Origin: Entomohabitans teleogrylli
GTDB lineage: Bacteria; Pseudomonadota; Gammaproteobacteria; Enterobacterales; Enterobacteriaceae
DNA length: 64,000 bases
Direction of reading: 5' to 3'
NCBI RefSeq assembly: GCF_001484765.1
Contig: NZ_LLXO01000013.1
Location: forward strand, 155,552-219,551
Positions 30,371 through 40,650 of this stretch are shown here, one piece after another (within the stretch, counting starts at the first letter, position 1; each line of letters starts with the position of its first letter). The position numbers were made by a program, and so were the translations under genes. Below the pieces are notes generated by a model. That model was not told where the DNA came from and searched no databases. It saw nothing but the letters and a program-made list of their open reading frames with translations.

Positions 30371-30392
30371 CAGGGCGGGTTTCCCCGCCCTG
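30371..30392 (-). other. nrdA-nrdB intercistronic hairpin
   Basis: CAGGGCGGG, loop TTTC, CCCGCCCTG: a perfect 9-bp GC stem directly after nrdA in the operon direction. No T run follows, so it more likely protects the nrdA mRNA 3' end or tunes the NrdA:NrdB ratio than terminates. Confidence 0.6.
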
Positions 30393-30396
30393 GCGG

Positions 30397-32682
30397 TCAG
30401 ATTTTGCAGGCGCCGCTTTCGCAGCCGTCATCCTGAATAGAAGGCACCAGATCGTCCTGGGCATCTTCCGCGCCGTCGCGGGTGTTCTGATAGTAAAGGG
30501 TTTTCACGCCAAATTTATAGGCAGTGAGCAAATCCTTCAGCAATTGCTGCATCGGCACCTTGCCTGACGGGAAACGCGCCGGGTCGTAGTTGGTGTTGGC
30601 GGAAATCGACTGATCGATAAACTTCTGCATAATGCCCACCAGTTGCAGATAACCGTCGTTGCCGGGCATATCCCACAGCAGTTCATAGCTATCTTTCAGG
30701 TGCTCATAATCCGGCACCACCTGACGCAGGATACCGTCTTTCGAGGCTTTGATGCTGACATAGCCGCGCGGCGGTTCAATACCGTTGGTGGCGTTGGAAA
30801 TCTGCGAGGAGGTCTCCGATGGCATCAGGGCGGAAAGGGTTGAGTTACGCAGGCCGTGGGTTTTGATCGATGCGCGCAACTGCTCCCAGTCATAGTGCAG
30901 CGGCTCGTTAGCGATGGCGTCCAGATCCTTTTTATAGGTATCAATCGGCAGAATGCCCTGCGCGTAGGTGGTTTCGTTGAACCACGGGCAGGCGCCCTGT
31001 TCCTGAGCCAGTTCGTTCGAGGCTTTCAGCAGGTAATACTGAATGGCTTCGAAGGTTTTGTGGGTCAGATTATTGGCGCTGCCGTCGGAGTAACGCTTGC
31101 CGTTTTTCGCCAGCCAGTAAGCGAAGTTAATTACGCCGATACCCAGAGTACGGCGCCCCATTGCGCCGCGTTTTGCCGCCGGGATCGGGTAGTCCTGGTA
31201 ATCAAGCAGGGCGTCGAGGGCACGTACCGCCAGCACCGCCAGATCTTCCAACTCGTCCAGACCGTTGATGGCGCCGAGGTTAAAGGCAGACAGGGTGCAC
31301 AGGGCGATTTCCCCGCTTTCGTCATTCACGTCTTCCAGCGGTTTAGTCGGCAGTGCGATTTCCAGACACAGGTTGGACTGGCGCACTGGCGCAACGGCCG
31401 GGTCGAACGGACTGTGGGTGTTACAGTGGTCGACGTTCTGAATATAGATGCGGCCGGTGGAGGCGCGCTCCTGCATCATCAGAGAGAACAGGTCGGCGGC
31501 TTTGACACGCTTCTTGCGAATGCTTTCGTCCTGCTCATATTGGGTATACAGGCGTTCGAATTCGTTCTGATCGACAAAGAAAGCGTCGTACAGCCCCGGC
31601 ACGTCGGACGGGCTGAACAACGTGATGTCTTCCCCTTTTAGCAGGCGGGTATACATCATTTTGTTCAACTGCACGCCGTAGTCCATATGACGCACGCGGT
31701 TGCCTTCCACGCCGCGGTTGTTTTTCAGTACCAGCAGGCTTTCCACTTCCAGGTGCCACATCGGATAGAACAGAGTGGCCGCGCCGCCGCGCACGCCGCC
31801 CTGAGAGCAGGACTTCACCGCGGTCTGGAAATGTTTGTAGAACGGAATACAGCCGGTATGGAACGCTTCGCCGCCGCGGATCGGGCTGCCCAGCGCGCGG
31901 ATACGACCGGCGTTGATACCGATACCGGCGCGTTGGGAAACGTACTTCACGATAGCGCTGGAGGTGGCGTTGATAGAGTCCAGACTGTCGCCGCACTCGA
32001 TCAGCACGCAGGAACTGAACTGACGGGTCGGGGTACGCACGCCGGACATAATTGGCGTCGGCAGTGAGATTTTAAAGGTTGAGACCGCGTCGTAGAAACG
32101 CTTCACATAGTCCAGACGGGTGGCGCGCGGGTAACCGGAGAACAGGCATGCCGCAACCAGAATGTACAGGAACTGGGCGCTCTCGTAGATTTCGCCGGTC
32201 ACCCGGTTCTGTACCAGGTATTTGCCTTCCAGCTGTTTAACCGCCGCGTAGGAGAAATTCATATCGCGCCAGTGGTCGATAAAACCGTCCATCTGCTGGA
32301 ACTCTTCTTCCGTGTAGTCTTCCAGCAGATGTCTATCATATTTGCCCAGCTCGACCATTTTTACCACGTGGCTGAACAGCTTCGGCGGCTCGAATTCGCC
32401 ATAGGCTTTTTTACGCAGATGGAAAATCGCCAGTCGCGCGGCCAGGTACTGATAGTCCGGCGCGTCACGGGAGATCAGGTCGGCAGCGGCTTTAATGATA
32501 GTTTCATGAATATCAGACGTTTTAATGCCGTCATAGAACTGAATATGGGAGCGCAACTCCACCTGGGAAACGGAAACATTGCTTAGCCCTTCTGCGGCCC
32601 AGTCCAGCACGCGGTGGATTTTATCCAGATTGATGCGCTCGGTGCTGCCGTCACGCTTTGTCACCATCAGACTCTGATTCAT
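30397..32682 (-). CDS. nrdA: Ribonucleoside-diphosphate reductase alpha subunit NrdA
   Basis: Large catalytic subunit; reduces ribonucleoside diphosphates to deoxy forms. From the ATG at 32682 it has 761 residues, as in E. coli. It has an N-terminal ATP-cone (about 5-95, LMVTKRDGSTERINLDKI), the 10-stranded barrel with the active-site thiyl Cys in NLCLEIALP, and the C-terminal redox pair GCESGACKI. The frame is open 51 codons further upstream, but that stretch contains the promoter, DnaA and NrdR sites and has no family match. Confidence 0.97.
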   Translation of the reverse strand: MNQSLMVTKRDGSTERINLDKIHRVLDWAAEGLSNVSVSQVELRSHIQFYDGIKTSDIHETIIKAAADLISRDAPDYQYLAARLAIFHLRKKAYGEFEPPKLFSHVVKMVELGKYDRHLLEDYTEEEFQQMDGFIDHWRDMNFSYAAVKQLEGKYLVQNRVTGEIYESAQFLYILVAACLFSGYPRATRLDYVKRFYDAVSTFKISLPTPIMSGVRTPTRQFSSCVLIECGDSLDSINATSSAIVKYVSQRAGIGINAGRIRALGSPIRGGEAFHTGCIPFYKHFQTAVKSCSQGGVRGGAATLFYPMWHLEVESLLVLKNNRGVEGNRVRHMDYGVQLNKMMYTRLLKGEDITLFSPSDVPGLYDAFFVDQNEFERLYTQYEQDESIRKKRVKAADLFSLMMQERASTGRIYIQNVDHCNTHSPFDPAVAPVRQSNLCLEIALPTKPLEDVNDESGEIALCTLSAFNLGAINGLDELEDLAVLAVRALDALLDYQDYPIPAAKRGAMGRRTLGIGVINFAYWLAKNGKRYSDGSANNLTHKTFEAIQYYLLKASNELAQEQGACPWFNETTYAQGILPIDTYKKDLDAIANEPLHYDWEQLRASIKTHGLRNSTLSALMPSETSSQISNATNGIEPPRGYVSIKASKDGILRQVVPDYEHLKDSYELLWDMPGNDGYLQLVGIMQKFIDQSISANTNYDPARFPSGKVPMQQLLKDLLTAYKFGVKTLYYQNTRDGAEDAQDDLVPSIQDDGCESGACKI

Positions 32683-32718
32683 GGGTTGTACCTGTCCGTG
32701 AAATGAATATATCCCCCA

Positions 32719-32760
32719 TTTATCCACAATGTCCGACCTGTGACTAACATTGTGGATAAA
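32719..32760. promoter_or_regulatory. Inverted DnaA boxes in the nrdA leader
   Basis: Two consensus DnaA boxes, TTATCCACA (32720-32728, + strand) and its inverse TGTGGATAA (32751-32759), sit within a perfect 14-bp inverted repeat TTTATCCACAATGT / ACATTGTGGATAAA with a 14-base spacer. They lie 37-78 bases upstream of the nrdA start. E. coli nrdAB is known to be controlled by DnaA through boxes in its promoter; here the arrangement is perfectly symmetric. Confidence 0.8.
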
Positions 32761-32806
32761 TACTATATATAGGGGTTGAATGATAAGTTTAACGCTATAT
32801 GGTGAG
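32760..32806 (-). promoter_or_regulatory. Paired NrdR boxes upstream of nrdAB
   Basis: Two AT-rich half-palindromes, ATACTATATATAGGGG (32760-32775) and AACGCTATATGGTGAG (32791-32806), have centres 31 bases apart, three helical turns. This is the arrangement of NrdR repressor boxes (consensus ACACTATATATAGTGT) before enterobacterial nrd operons. The first is a close match, the second weaker. The nrdA promoter should overlap them. Confidence 0.7.
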
Positions 32807-32978
32807 TATTCTAGTAGGGATTCTTTTGAGAACAAGGGTTGATTTTGACGTTAATTTGAGGTTACCAGAGGGTGAAAAACGCTAAGTCCTCAAGTTGTAA
32901 GGCTTTGCTGGGCTGTCAAGGCCAGTAAGAAAAAAACCAAATTTTGATCGGATGCTGATTTCTTCATCGAACAGGGAA

Positions 32979-33003
32979 ATTGCGCAACATGATGTTACGC
33001 AAT
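32979..33003. terminator. Near-perfect 25-base palindrome after ubiG
   Basis: ATTGCG-C-AACAT-G-ATGTT-A-CGCAAT is symmetric except for one mismatched pair and the centre. It begins 22 bases beyond the ubiG stop in its direction. It has only a short TTT on the ubiG side, so it may be a weak terminator or a protein-binding site. The remaining sequence to 32810 shows no gene. Confidence 0.5.
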
Positions 33004-33024
33004 TATTCTTAATAAAAATCTGAA

Positions 33025-33756
33025 TCAACGCTGAATGGCGTTCTCAGTATGCAAGATATAGTTAACATCAACCCCCGGGCCGAGGTGAAAACGGTTCATC
33101 AGCGGGTTGTAATGCAGGCCGGTCATGTGGCGCTCGCGCAGCGGGGTTTCATCCACCCAGCTCAGCAGTTCCGCAGGCTTGATAAATTTTTTAATATCGT
33201 GCGTGCCTTTTGGCACCATGTTCAGCAGATACTCCGCGCCGACCACCGCCATCAGCCAGGCCTTCGGGTTGCGGTTAATGGTAGAAAAGAATACCTGCCC
33301 GCCGGGTTTGACCAGCCGGGCGCAGGCCTGTACCACCGAGCGCGGATCCGGTACGTGCTCCAGCATCTCCATGCAGGTCACGACATCGTATTCGCCGGGG
33401 TGTTTTTCAGCCTGCTCTTCTACGGTGCGCTGGATATATTCCACCTGAATACCGCTTTCCAGAGCATGTAGCCGCGCCACCTGTAGCGGTTCGAATCCCA
33501 TATCCAGACCGGTGACGGTCGCCCCTTCCCGGGCCATGCTCTCGGCCAGAATGCCGCCGCCGCAGCCAACGTCGAGGACTTTTTTGCCGAACAGCCCGCC
33601 GCAGCGCCCGGCAATATAGCCAAGGCGCAGGGGATTAATACGATGCAGCGGTTTAAATTCGCCTTCCAGGTCCCACCAGCGCGAGGCGACGGCTTCAAAC
33701 TTGGCGATTTCGGTGTGGTCAACGTTCTGTCCGCAGGGCGCGTTTTCGGCATTCAT
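33025..33756 (-). CDS. ubiG: Ubiquinone biosynthesis O-methyltransferase UbiG
   Basis: SAM-dependent enzyme that performs both O-methylations in ubiquinone synthesis; peripheral to the inner membrane. 243 residues (E. coli 240). Class I methyltransferase motifs are clear: VLDVGCGGG near residue 62, GLDMG near 83, and [11 protein letters not shown] near 131-141. The [15 protein letters not shown] segment is UbiG-specific. Divergent from gyrA across 158 bases. Confidence 0.96.
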   Translation of the reverse strand: MNAENAPCGQNVDHTEIAKFEAVASRWWDLEGEFKPLHRINPLRLGYIAGRCGGLFGKKVLDVGCGGGILAESMAREGATVTGLDMGFEPLQVARLHALESGIQVEYIQRTVEEQAEKHPGEYDVVTCMEMLEHVPDPRSVVQACARLVKPGGQVFFSTINRNPKAWLMAVVGAEYLLNMVPKGTHDIKKFIKPAELLSWVDETPLRERHMTGLHYNPLMNRFHLGPGVDVNYILHTENAIQR

Positions 33757-33914
33757 GGATGCAGTAACTCCTTATTTCACAGAACTGCGAGTATATCAGG
33801 ACGCCGGAATGAATAAAGCCGCCGCCAGACGCTATCGGGTTTAGCTGTCTTTATACGGTTGTGTTATAATTTGCGACCTTTGAATCCGGGATACAGTAGA
33901 GGGATAGCGGTTAG

Positions 33915-36551
33915 ATGAGCGACCTTGCCAGAGAAATTACACCGGTCAATATTGAGGAGGAGCTGAAGAGCTCTTATCTGGACTACGCGATGTCGGTTAT
34001 TGTTGGCCGCGCATTGCCGGATGTTCGTGATGGCCTCAAGCCGGTACACCGTCGCGTACTTTACGCCATGAACGTATTGGGCAATGACTGGAATAAAGCC
34101 TACAAAAAATCCGCCCGCGTCGTCGGTGACGTTATCGGTAAATACCACCCTCATGGTGATTCCGCGGTCTATGACACCATCGTGCGTATGGCGCAGCCGT
34201 TCTCCCTGCGCTACATGCTGGTCGACGGCCAGGGGAACTTCGGCTCCATCGACGGCGACTCCGCAGCAGCGATGCGTTATACGGAGATTCGTCTGCAGAA
34301 GATCTCCCATGAGTTGATGGCCGATCTGGAAAAAGAGACCGTTGACTTTGTGGACAACTATGACGGTACGGAAAGAATCCCCGACGTCATGCCGACCAAA
34401 ATCCCTAACCTGCTGGTAAACGGTTCATCCGGCATCGCGGTAGGGATGGCGACCAACATTCCTCCCCATAACCTGACGGAAGTGATCAACGGCTGTCTGG
34501 CCTATATCGATAACGAAGACATCGGCGTCGAAGGGCTGATGGAATACATTCCGGGGCCGGACTTCCCGACTGCAGCGATCATCAATGGCCGGCGCGGGAT
34601 TGAAGAGGCCTATCGCACCGGGCGCGGCAAGATTTATATTCGCGCCAGAGCGGAAGTGGAAGCCGACGCCAAAACCGGGCGTGAAACCATCATCGTTCAC
34701 GAAATTCCTTATCAGGTGAACAAAGCGCGTCTGATCGAGAAGATAGCCGAGCTGGTGAAAGACAAGCGCGTCGAAGGGATCAGCGCCCTGCGCGATGAGT
34801 CCGACAAAGACGGAATGCGCATTGTTATCGAAATCAAGCGCGATGCCGTTGGCGAAGTCGTGCTGAACAATCTTTATTCCCAGACCCAGTTGCAGGTCTC
34901 CTTTGGTATCAACATGGTGGCGTTGCACCATGGTCAGCCGAAGATCATGACCCTGAAGGAGATTCTGGAAGCGTTTGTTCGCCACCGCCGTGAAGTGGTG
35001 ACGCGCCGTACCATTTTCGAATTGCGTAAAGCCCGCGATCGCGCCCATATCCTTGAAGGTCTGGCGGTGGCGCTGGCTAACATCGACCCGATTATTGAGT
35101 TGATTCGCCGCGCCCCGACGCCTGCGGAAGCGAAGGCCGGGTTGGTGGCGCAGGCGTGGGATCTGGGCAACGTGGCGGCAATGCTGGAACGAGCTGGCGA
35201 CGACGCCGCGCGTCCGGAGTGGCTGGAGCCGGAGTTTGGTATTCGCGAAGGCAAATACTATCTGACAGAGCAACAGGCTCAGGCGATCCTTGACCTGCGT
35301 CTGCAGAAGCTGACCGGTCTGGAGCATGAAAAACTGCTCGACGAATATAAAGAGCTGCTGGAACAGATAGCCGAGCTGCTGCATATTCTGGCCAGCGCTG
35401 AGCGCCTGATGGAAGTGATTCGCGAAGAGCTGTTGCTGATCCGCGATCAGTTCGGCGACGAGCGTCGCACCGAAATCACCGCCAACAGCGCCGATATTAA
35501 TATCGAAGATCTGATCAGCCAGGAAGATGTGGTCGTCACCCTGTCTCACCAGGGCTACGTGAAGTATCAGCCGCTGTCTGATTACGAGGCGCAGCGCCGC
35601 GGCGGTAAGGGTAAATCCGCTGCGCGTATTAAAGAAGAAGACTTTATCGACCGCCTGCTGGTGGCCAACACTCATGACACGATCCTCTGCTTCTCCAGCC
35701 GTGGTCGTCTGTACTGGATGAAGGTTTACCAATTGCCGGAAGCCAGCCGCGGCGCCCGCGGTCGGCCGATCGTCAACCTGCTGCCGCTGGAGGCCGATGA
35801 GCGTATCACCGCCATTCTGCCGGTACGCGAGTACGAAGCGGGTGTGAACGTCTTTATGGCCACCGCCAGCGGTACCGTGAAGAAAACCGCCCTGACCGAG
35901 TTCAGCCGTCCGCGCTCCGCCGGTATTATCGCTGTCAACCTGAATGAGGGCGATGAGCTGATTGGCGTTGATCTAACCTCCGGCAGCGATGAGGTGATGC
36001 TGTTCTCCGCCCACGGTAAAGTGGTGCGCTTTAAAGAGGACGCCGTGCGCGCCATGGGCCGTACCGCGACCGGGGTGCGCGGTATCCGTCTGGCGGAAGG
36101 GGACAGTGTGGTATCGCTGATCATTCCGCGCGGCGAAGGGGCGATTCTGACCGTCACCCAGAACGGTTACGGTAAGCGCACCGCGGCGGCGGAATACCCG
36201 ACCAAGTCGCGCGCCACTCAGGGGGTTATCTCCATTAAAGTCACCGAGCGCAACGGTAATGTGGTCGGCGCGGTGCAGGTGGATGACAGCGATCAGATCA
36301 TGATGATCACTGATGCGGGGACGCTGGTGCGTACCCGGGTATCGGAAATCAGCGTGGTGGGTCGTAATACCCAGGGCGTGATTCTGATCCGCACCGCTGA
36401 AGAGGAAAACGTGGTCGGTCTGCAGCGCGTGGCGGAGCCGGTGGATGAAGAAGAACTGGACGCTATTGACGGTAGTGAAGCGGAAGGGGAAGACGAAATC
36501 GCGCCGGAAACCGATAACGACGATGATGCGGCGGATGACGCTGACGAGTAA
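33915..36551 (+). CDS. gyrA: DNA gyrase subunit A
   Basis: Breaks and rejoins DNA in the gyrase heterotetramer. 878 residues (E. coli 875). The catalytic Tyr122 is in [10 protein letters not shown]; the C-terminal domain (about 530-840) has beta-pinwheel repeats including the GyrA box QRRGGKG; the tail is strongly acidic ([19 protein letters not shown]). Quinolone-resistance codons 83 (TCC, Ser at 34161) and 87 (GAC, Asp at 34173) are wild type. A hairpin terminator follows the stop. Confidence 0.98.
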   Translation: MSDLAREITPVNIEEELKSSYLDYAMSVIVGRALPDVRDGLKPVHRRVLYAMNVLGNDWNKAYKKSARVVGDVIGKYHPHGDSAVYDTIVRMAQPFSLRYMLVDGQGNFGSIDGDSAAAMRYTEIRLQKISHELMADLEKETVDFVDNYDGTERIPDVMPTKIPNLLVNGSSGIAVGMATNIPPHNLTEVINGCLAYIDNEDIGVEGLMEYIPGPDFPTAAIINGRRGIEEAYRTGRGKIYIRARAEVEADAKTGRETIIVHEIPYQVNKARLIEKIAELVKDKRVEGISALRDESDKDGMRIVIEIKRDAVGEVVLNNLYSQTQLQVSFGINMVALHHGQPKIMTLKEILEAFVRHRREVVTRRTIFELRKARDRAHILEGLAVALANIDPIIELIRRAPTPAEAKAGLVAQAWDLGNVAAMLERAGDDAARPEWLEPEFGIREGKYYLTEQQAQAILDLRLQKLTGLEHEKLLDEYKELLEQIAELLHILASAERLMEVIREELLLIRDQFGDERRTEITANSADINIEDLISQEDVVVTLSHQGYVKYQPLSDYEAQRRGGKGKSAARIKEEDFIDRLLVANTHDTILCFSSRGRLYWMKVYQLPEASRGARGRPIVNLLPLEADERITAILPVREYEAGVNVFMATASGTVKKTALTEFSRPRSAGIIAVNLNEGDELIGVDLTSGSDEVMLFSAHGKVVRFKEDAVRAMGRTATGVRGIRLAEGDSVVSLIIPRGEGAILTVTQNGYGKRTAAAEYPTKSRATQGVISIKVTERNGNVVGAVQVDDSDQIMMITDAGTLVRTRVSEISVVGRNTQGVILIRTAEEENVVGLQRVAEPVDEEELDAIDGSEAEGEDEIAPETDNDDDAADDADE

Positions 36552-36578
36552 TCGTTGATCATTGCTGGTTGCATAGAC

Positions 36579-36608
36579 AAACCCCACCGAAAGGTGGGGT
36601 TTTCTTTT
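36579..36608. terminator. Bidirectional terminator between gyrA and atoB
   Basis: AAACCCCACC, loop GAAA, GGTGGGGTTTT with further T residues. A GNRA-type tetraloop on a strong stem, typical intrinsic terminator for gyrA and, in reverse, for the ato operon. Confidence 0.92.
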
Positions 36609-36636
36609 GATAGCCCCTTAAAAGTGATGCCGGCGA

Positions 36637-37821
36637 TCAGCTGAGGCGTTCGACGATCATAGCGATACCCTGTCCGCCGCCGATGCACAGCGTCGCCAGA
36701 CCGAGGGTTTTATCCCGGGCGCGCAGGGCATGCAGCAGGGTAACCAGAATCCGCGCGCCGCTGGCGCCGATCGGGTGGCCCAGCGCGATCGCGCCGCCGT
36801 TGACGTTGACCCGCGACATATCGAACTCCAGCGTTTTCCCCACCGCGAGAAACTGGGCAGCAAAGGCTTCATTGGCTTCAATCAGATCGATATCGCTTAA
36901 CTGCAGGCCGGTTTGCGCCAGCGCTTTACGGGTGGCGGGGACTGGCCCCATACCCATCAGCTCCGGCGCCACGCCGCCGCTGGCATAGCCGCGGATACGC
37001 GCCAGCGGCGTCAGTCCGGCGGCACGGGCGGCCTGCTCTTCCATCACCACCAGCGCGGCGGCGCCGTCGTTGATACCGGAGGCGTTGCCCGCGGTTACCG
37101 TGCCGGCTTTATCGAACGCCGGGCGCAGGGCGCTGAGACCTTCCAGCGTGGTATCGGCTTTCGGAAACTCGTCGCTGGCAAAGATACGCTCGCTTTTCCG
37201 TGATTTAACGGTGACAGGGACGATCTCAGCGTCAAAGGCGCCTGACTGTTGCGCGGCGGCGGCTTTTTGCTGGGACTGCAGCGCCGCGTGGTCCTGCTGT
37301 TCCCGGGTAATGCCATATTCCCGGGCGACGTTTTCCGCGGTAATCCCCATATGGTAGCCATGCGTCGCGCACATTAGCCCATCGCGCAGGATAGTGTCGG
37401 CGAGCTGGCCGTCGCCCAGCCGGTATCCCCAGCGCGCCCGGGAGTCGAGCAGATGGGGGGCCTGGCTCATGTTTTCCATGCCGCCGGCTACAATCGCCGT
37501 GGCCTGGCCGGCGGCAATCGCCTGCGCCGCCAGCGCCACGCTTTTCAGCCCGGAGCCGCAGACTTTGTTCACCGTGTAACCGCACACTGTTGCCGCGAGG
37601 CCGCTTTTCAGTGACGCCTGACGCGCCGGGTTCTGGCCGAGCCCCGCCTGTAACACATTCCCCATGATGACCTCATCAACCCGGGTCGGGTCGAGAGCGG
37701 CGCGTTCCAGCGCAGCGTTAATCACCGCGGCGCCGAGATCTACGGCGCTGGTGCCGGCGAGTGCGCCGTTGAAGCTGCCGATAGCGGTACGCACCGCGCT
37801 GACGATAACCATATTTTTCAT
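36637..37821 (-). CDS. atoB: Acetyl-CoA acetyltransferase AtoB
   Basis: Thiolase that cleaves acetoacetyl-CoA to two acetyl-CoA; last step of acetoacetate use. 394 residues, the E. coli length. Active-site Cys88 ([10 protein letters not shown]), the His in [17 protein letters not shown] and the second Cys in [10 protein letters not shown] are present. Last gene of atoDAEB, 27 bases after atoE. In this genome it directly faces gyrA; the yfa genes found between them in E. coli are missing. Confidence 0.96.
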   Translation of the reverse strand: MKNMVIVSAVRTAIGSFNGALAGTSAVDLGAAVINAALERAALDPTRVDEVIMGNVLQAGLGQNPARQASLKSGLAATVCGYTVNKVCGSGLKSVALAAQAIAAGQATAIVAGGMENMSQAPHLLDSRARWGYRLGDGQLADTILRDGLMCATHGYHMGITAENVAREYGITREQQDHAALQSQQKAAAAQQSGAFDAEIVPVTVKSRKSERIFASDEFPKADTTLEGLSALRPAFDKAGTVTAGNASGINDGAAALVVMEEQAARAAGLTPLARIRGYASGGVAPELMGMGPVPATRKALAQTGLQLSDIDLIEANEAFAAQFLAVGKTLEFDMSRVNVNGGAIALGHPIGASGARILVTLLHALRARDKTLGLATLCIGGGQGIAMIVERLS

Positions 37822-37848
37822 CTTCTATTCCTTAGTCTTTGCGCTGTG

Positions 37849-39171
37849 TCAGAACAGCGTGAGCCCGATAACAAAAATCACGCCGGAGAACAGCAGGGCG
37901 GTAATGCAGTAACCCATAATGTCTCTGACCCCAAGCCCGGCGATGGCCAGCGCCGGCAATGCCCAGAATGGTTGCGCCATGTTCATCCACTGTTCGCCAT
38001 AGGCAATAGCCATTACCGATTTCCCGAGGTCGGCGCCAAGGGCTTCGGCCGCCGGCATCACGAAGGGACCCTGAATAACCCAGTGACCGCCGCCGGATGG
38101 GACCGCGAAGTTAATCAGCGCTGAGCTGAAGAAGGTCATGATCGGGAAGGTTTCTTTGGTGGCGACATCAATGAAGAATTCAGTGATCAGTCCGCCGAGG
38201 CCGGAATGTTCCATCATTAACTGGATCCCGGCGTAGAACGGGAACTGCACCAGAATACCGGCGGTGCTGCGCGCGGCGGCGCTGATGGCGCGCATATAGG
38301 CCATCGGCGTTTTATGCAGCAGCATTCCGGCGATCAGGAACACCAGGTTGACGGTGTTAATGGTGATGTTGAAGCCATTTTCGACAAAGTACATGCCCAG
38401 ATAGCCGATACCCAGAGCGCCGATGATCAGCGTCAGAATACGGCTCTCTTCCAGGCGCTCGGATGGCGGAGCGTCCGCCGGCAGGGTCTTCTGGAAATCC
38501 GCCTCTTCAAGCAGCAGTTTGGGATCAATGGCCACCACATCCTGCGGTTTGGGCGTCATCATGCGGGTGACGAACGGCATCACCACAATCAGCCCGACAG
38601 TGACGAACAAGTTGAAGCCGGTGAACAGCGTATCGCCGACCGGGATCAGACCGGCAACGTGTTCCACCGGGTTACCGGGGGTTGCCGCCAGCAGGGGCAT
38701 CGAGCCGGAGAAACCGCCGCCCCAGGTGAGAAAGCCAATATAGGCGCAGGCGATCAGCAGCGGGTAATCAGAGCCGGGAACCCGGCGCGCCACTTCCCGG
38801 GCAAACATCGCGCCGACCACCAGGCCGAAGCCCCAGTTAATGGCGCACGCCGTCAGACCGAAAAAGGTCACCAGCATTACCCCCTGGGCGGGGGTTTTGG
38901 CGGTAGAAGCGACAACCCGCAGCAGACGCTTAACCGGGCTGGAGCTGGCCAGGGCGTGGCCGGTGACCACGATCAGCGCCATCTGCATCCCGAAAGCCAG
39001 CAGGTTCCAGAAGCCGTCGCCCCACATTTTCACCATGTTCATCGGCGTCTGGGGCGTCAGCCACAGGGCGATGATAAATGTCAATATGGTCAACAGGATG
39101 GCGAAGATCAGCGGGTCCGGCAGCCAGCGGCTGACGAAGCGCGTCATAAAACGCGAGATGCGGCCAATCAT
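37849..39171 (-). CDS. atoE: Short-chain fatty acid transporter AtoE
   Basis: Inner membrane permease for short-chain fatty acids such as butyrate or acetoacetate. 440 residues from the ATG at 39171, as in E. coli, with about 10-12 hydrophobic segments and the family block SGSMPLLAATPGNPVEH. The start overlaps the atoA stop (ATGA), so it is translationally coupled; a longer open frame upstream lies inside atoA. Confidence 0.95.
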   Translation of the reverse strand: MIGRISRFMTRFVSRWLPDPLIFAILLTILTFIIALWLTPQTPMNMVKMWGDGFWNLLAFGMQMALIVVTGHALASSSPVKRLLRVVASTAKTPAQGVMLVTFFGLTACAINWGFGLVVGAMFAREVARRVPGSDYPLLIACAYIGFLTWGGGFSGSMPLLAATPGNPVEHVAGLIPVGDTLFTGFNLFVTVGLIVVMPFVTRMMTPKPQDVVAIDPKLLLEEADFQKTLPADAPPSERLEESRILTLIIGALGIGYLGMYFVENGFNITINTVNLVFLIAGMLLHKTPMAYMRAISAAARSTAGILVQFPFYAGIQLMMEHSGLGGLITEFFIDVATKETFPIMTFFSSALINFAVPSGGGHWVIQGPFVMPAAEALGADLGKSVMAIAYGEQWMNMAQPFWALPALAIAGLGVRDIMGYCITALLFSGVIFVIGLTLF

Positions 39172-39833
39172 GCGACACCTCGCGCGGCGTGGGTGGGCAT
39201 GGTCTGCAGATCGCTGGCGATATCGAAGTGGGCTTGCGTCCGGGAGCGAATAGTTTCTACGTCGCAGCCTGCGGCGATTTCGCACAGTTGCATCTTGCCG
39301 TCGCTGAAGCGGAATACCGCCAGCTCAGTGACCAGCATATGGACCGCATGCTGGGCGGTGAGCGGCATAGTGCACTGGCGCAGTATCTTGGCCGAACCAT
39401 CTTTGGCGCAGTGTTCCATGGCGATGATCACTTTACGGGCGCCGGTCACCAGATCCATGGCGCCGCCCATGCCGGGGACCATCTTGCCCGGCACCACCCA
39501 GTTGGCGAGGTTGGCCTGCTCATCGACCTGCAGGCCTCCCAGCACGCAGGCATCAACGTGGCCGCCGCGGATTAGGGCGAACGAGGTGGCGCTGTCGAAC
39601 ATTGCGGCGCCGGGTAAAATGCCGCACGGTTGGCCGCCGGCGTTCACCAGGTCAGGATGCGGTTCAGTAATCGGACCTAATCCGAGGAAGCCGTTTTCGG
39701 ACTGCAGGGTAATGTGTATCCCCTCAGGTAGGTAATTCGCCACCTGAGTAGGCAGACCGATGCCGAGATTAACGATATCTCCGTCACGCAGTTCCAGCGC
39801 CACGCGGCGGGCAATAAGTTGTTTCGCATCCAT
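39168..39833 (-). CDS. atoA: Acetoacetate CoA-transferase subunit beta AtoA
   Basis: Forms the CoA-transferase with AtoD, moving CoA from acetyl-CoA to acetoacetate or short-chain acids. 221 residues (E. coli 216). The active-site glutamate lies in the SENGFLGLGP motif (about residue 46). Start at 39833 is set by homology (MDAKQ) and a GAGGAG 8 bases upstream within the end of atoD; it begins 2 bases after the atoD stop. Confidence 0.96.
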   Translation of the reverse strand: MDAKQLIARRVALELRDGDIVNLGIGLPTQVANYLPEGIHITLQSENGFLGLGPITEPHPDLVNAGGQPCGILPGAAMFDSATSFALIRGGHVDACVLGGLQVDEQANLANWVVPGKMVPGMGGAMDLVTGARKVIIAMEHCAKDGSAKILRQCTMPLTAQHAVHMLVTELAVFRFSDGKMQLCEIAAGCDVETIRSRTQAHFDIASDLQTMPTHAARGVA

Positions 39834-39835
39834 GA

Positions 39836-40495
39836 TTAGCACTCCTCGGGGTTAACGATATGGTCAACAACGGCGCCGGGGGTCATTACCCAATCCGGTT
39901 CAATAGCGCCGATTTCCACCAGTTCATCGGGTTCGACGAGGGTGATGTCCGCCGCCATGGCGATCAGCGGGTTAAAATTGCGTGCGCTGAGTTGATAGGT
40001 CAGGTTGCCGCTGCGGTCGGCGCGGTGCGCGCGAACCAGCGCCAGATCGGCGCGTAACGGGCGTTCCAGCAGGTATTTAATGCCGTCGAGAGTCAGCGTC
40101 TGTTTACCGTCTTCCACCACGGTGCCGACCCCGGTAGGGGTGAGGACGCCGCCCAGCCCGGCGCCGCCGCAGCGGATCTGTTCAATCAAAGTGCCCTGCG
40201 GCACCAACTGGACTTCCATCTCGCCGGCGATCATCCGGCGCCCGGTTTCCGGGTTGGTGCCGATGTGCGAGGCGATCACTTTTTTGACCCGGCCATTGAC
40301 AATCAGCGGACCGATTCCGGTATCGACAAACGCGGTGTCGTTGGCGATAAGGGTTAAATCCCTGATGCCGGCGTCAAGCAGCGCATTCACCAGACGGGGC
40401 GGGGTGCCAACCCCCATAAATCCGCCCACCATGATGGTCATACCATCGCGGAAGAAGCGGCAGGCTTCGGGTAAGGAGATAAGTTTATTTTTCAT
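39836..40495 (-). CDS. atoD: Acetoacetate CoA-transferase subunit alpha AtoD
   Basis: Alpha subunit of the AtoDA CoA-transferase; first gene of atoDAEB. 219 residues (E. coli 220). The CoA-binding glycine-rich stretch GGFMGVGTP (about 24-32) and the family motifs [11 protein letters not shown] and CGGAGLGG are seen. The ATG at 40495 follows AAGGGA by about 7 bases. A sigma-54 promoter lies 46 bases upstream. Confidence 0.96.
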   Translation of the reverse strand: MKNKLISLPEACRFFRDGMTIMVGGFMGVGTPPRLVNALLDAGIRDLTLIANDTAFVDTGIGPLIVNGRVKKVIASHIGTNPETGRRMIAGEMEVQLVPQGTLIEQIRCGGAGLGGVLTPTGVGTVVEDGKQTLTLDGIKYLLERPLRADLALVRAHRADRSGNLTYQLSARNFNPLIAMAADITLVEPDELVEIGAIEPDWVMTPGAVVDHIVNPEEC

Positions 40496-40540
40496 TGCTT
40501 TTCCCTTTGCATACTCCGTTATTGGGTATACACGGGACAT

Positions 40541-40556
40541 AGCAAGGGGGATGCCA
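40541..40556 (-). promoter_or_regulatory. Sigma-54 promoter of atoDAEB
   Basis: On the - strand TGGCATCCCCCTTGCT fits the -24/-12 consensus (TGGC, 8-base interval, TTGC). It lies 46 bases before the atoD ATG and behind the gene for the sigma-54 activator AtoC, which drives this operon in E. coli. Confidence 0.85.
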
Positions 40557-40650
40557 GATTCAAAAACTGGCTGGAGTATTTTTTATATTATTGTTTTTTA
40601 TGGGTTAAATGGCTTAAGGCTGCAGAGCTGTCAACAGAGCGGGCGCGTCT

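Noticed and set aside
32683..32835. 51-codon N-terminal extension of NrdA
   Set aside because: Covers the DnaA and NrdR sites and has no similarity to NrdA; the ATG at 32682 gives the exact family length.
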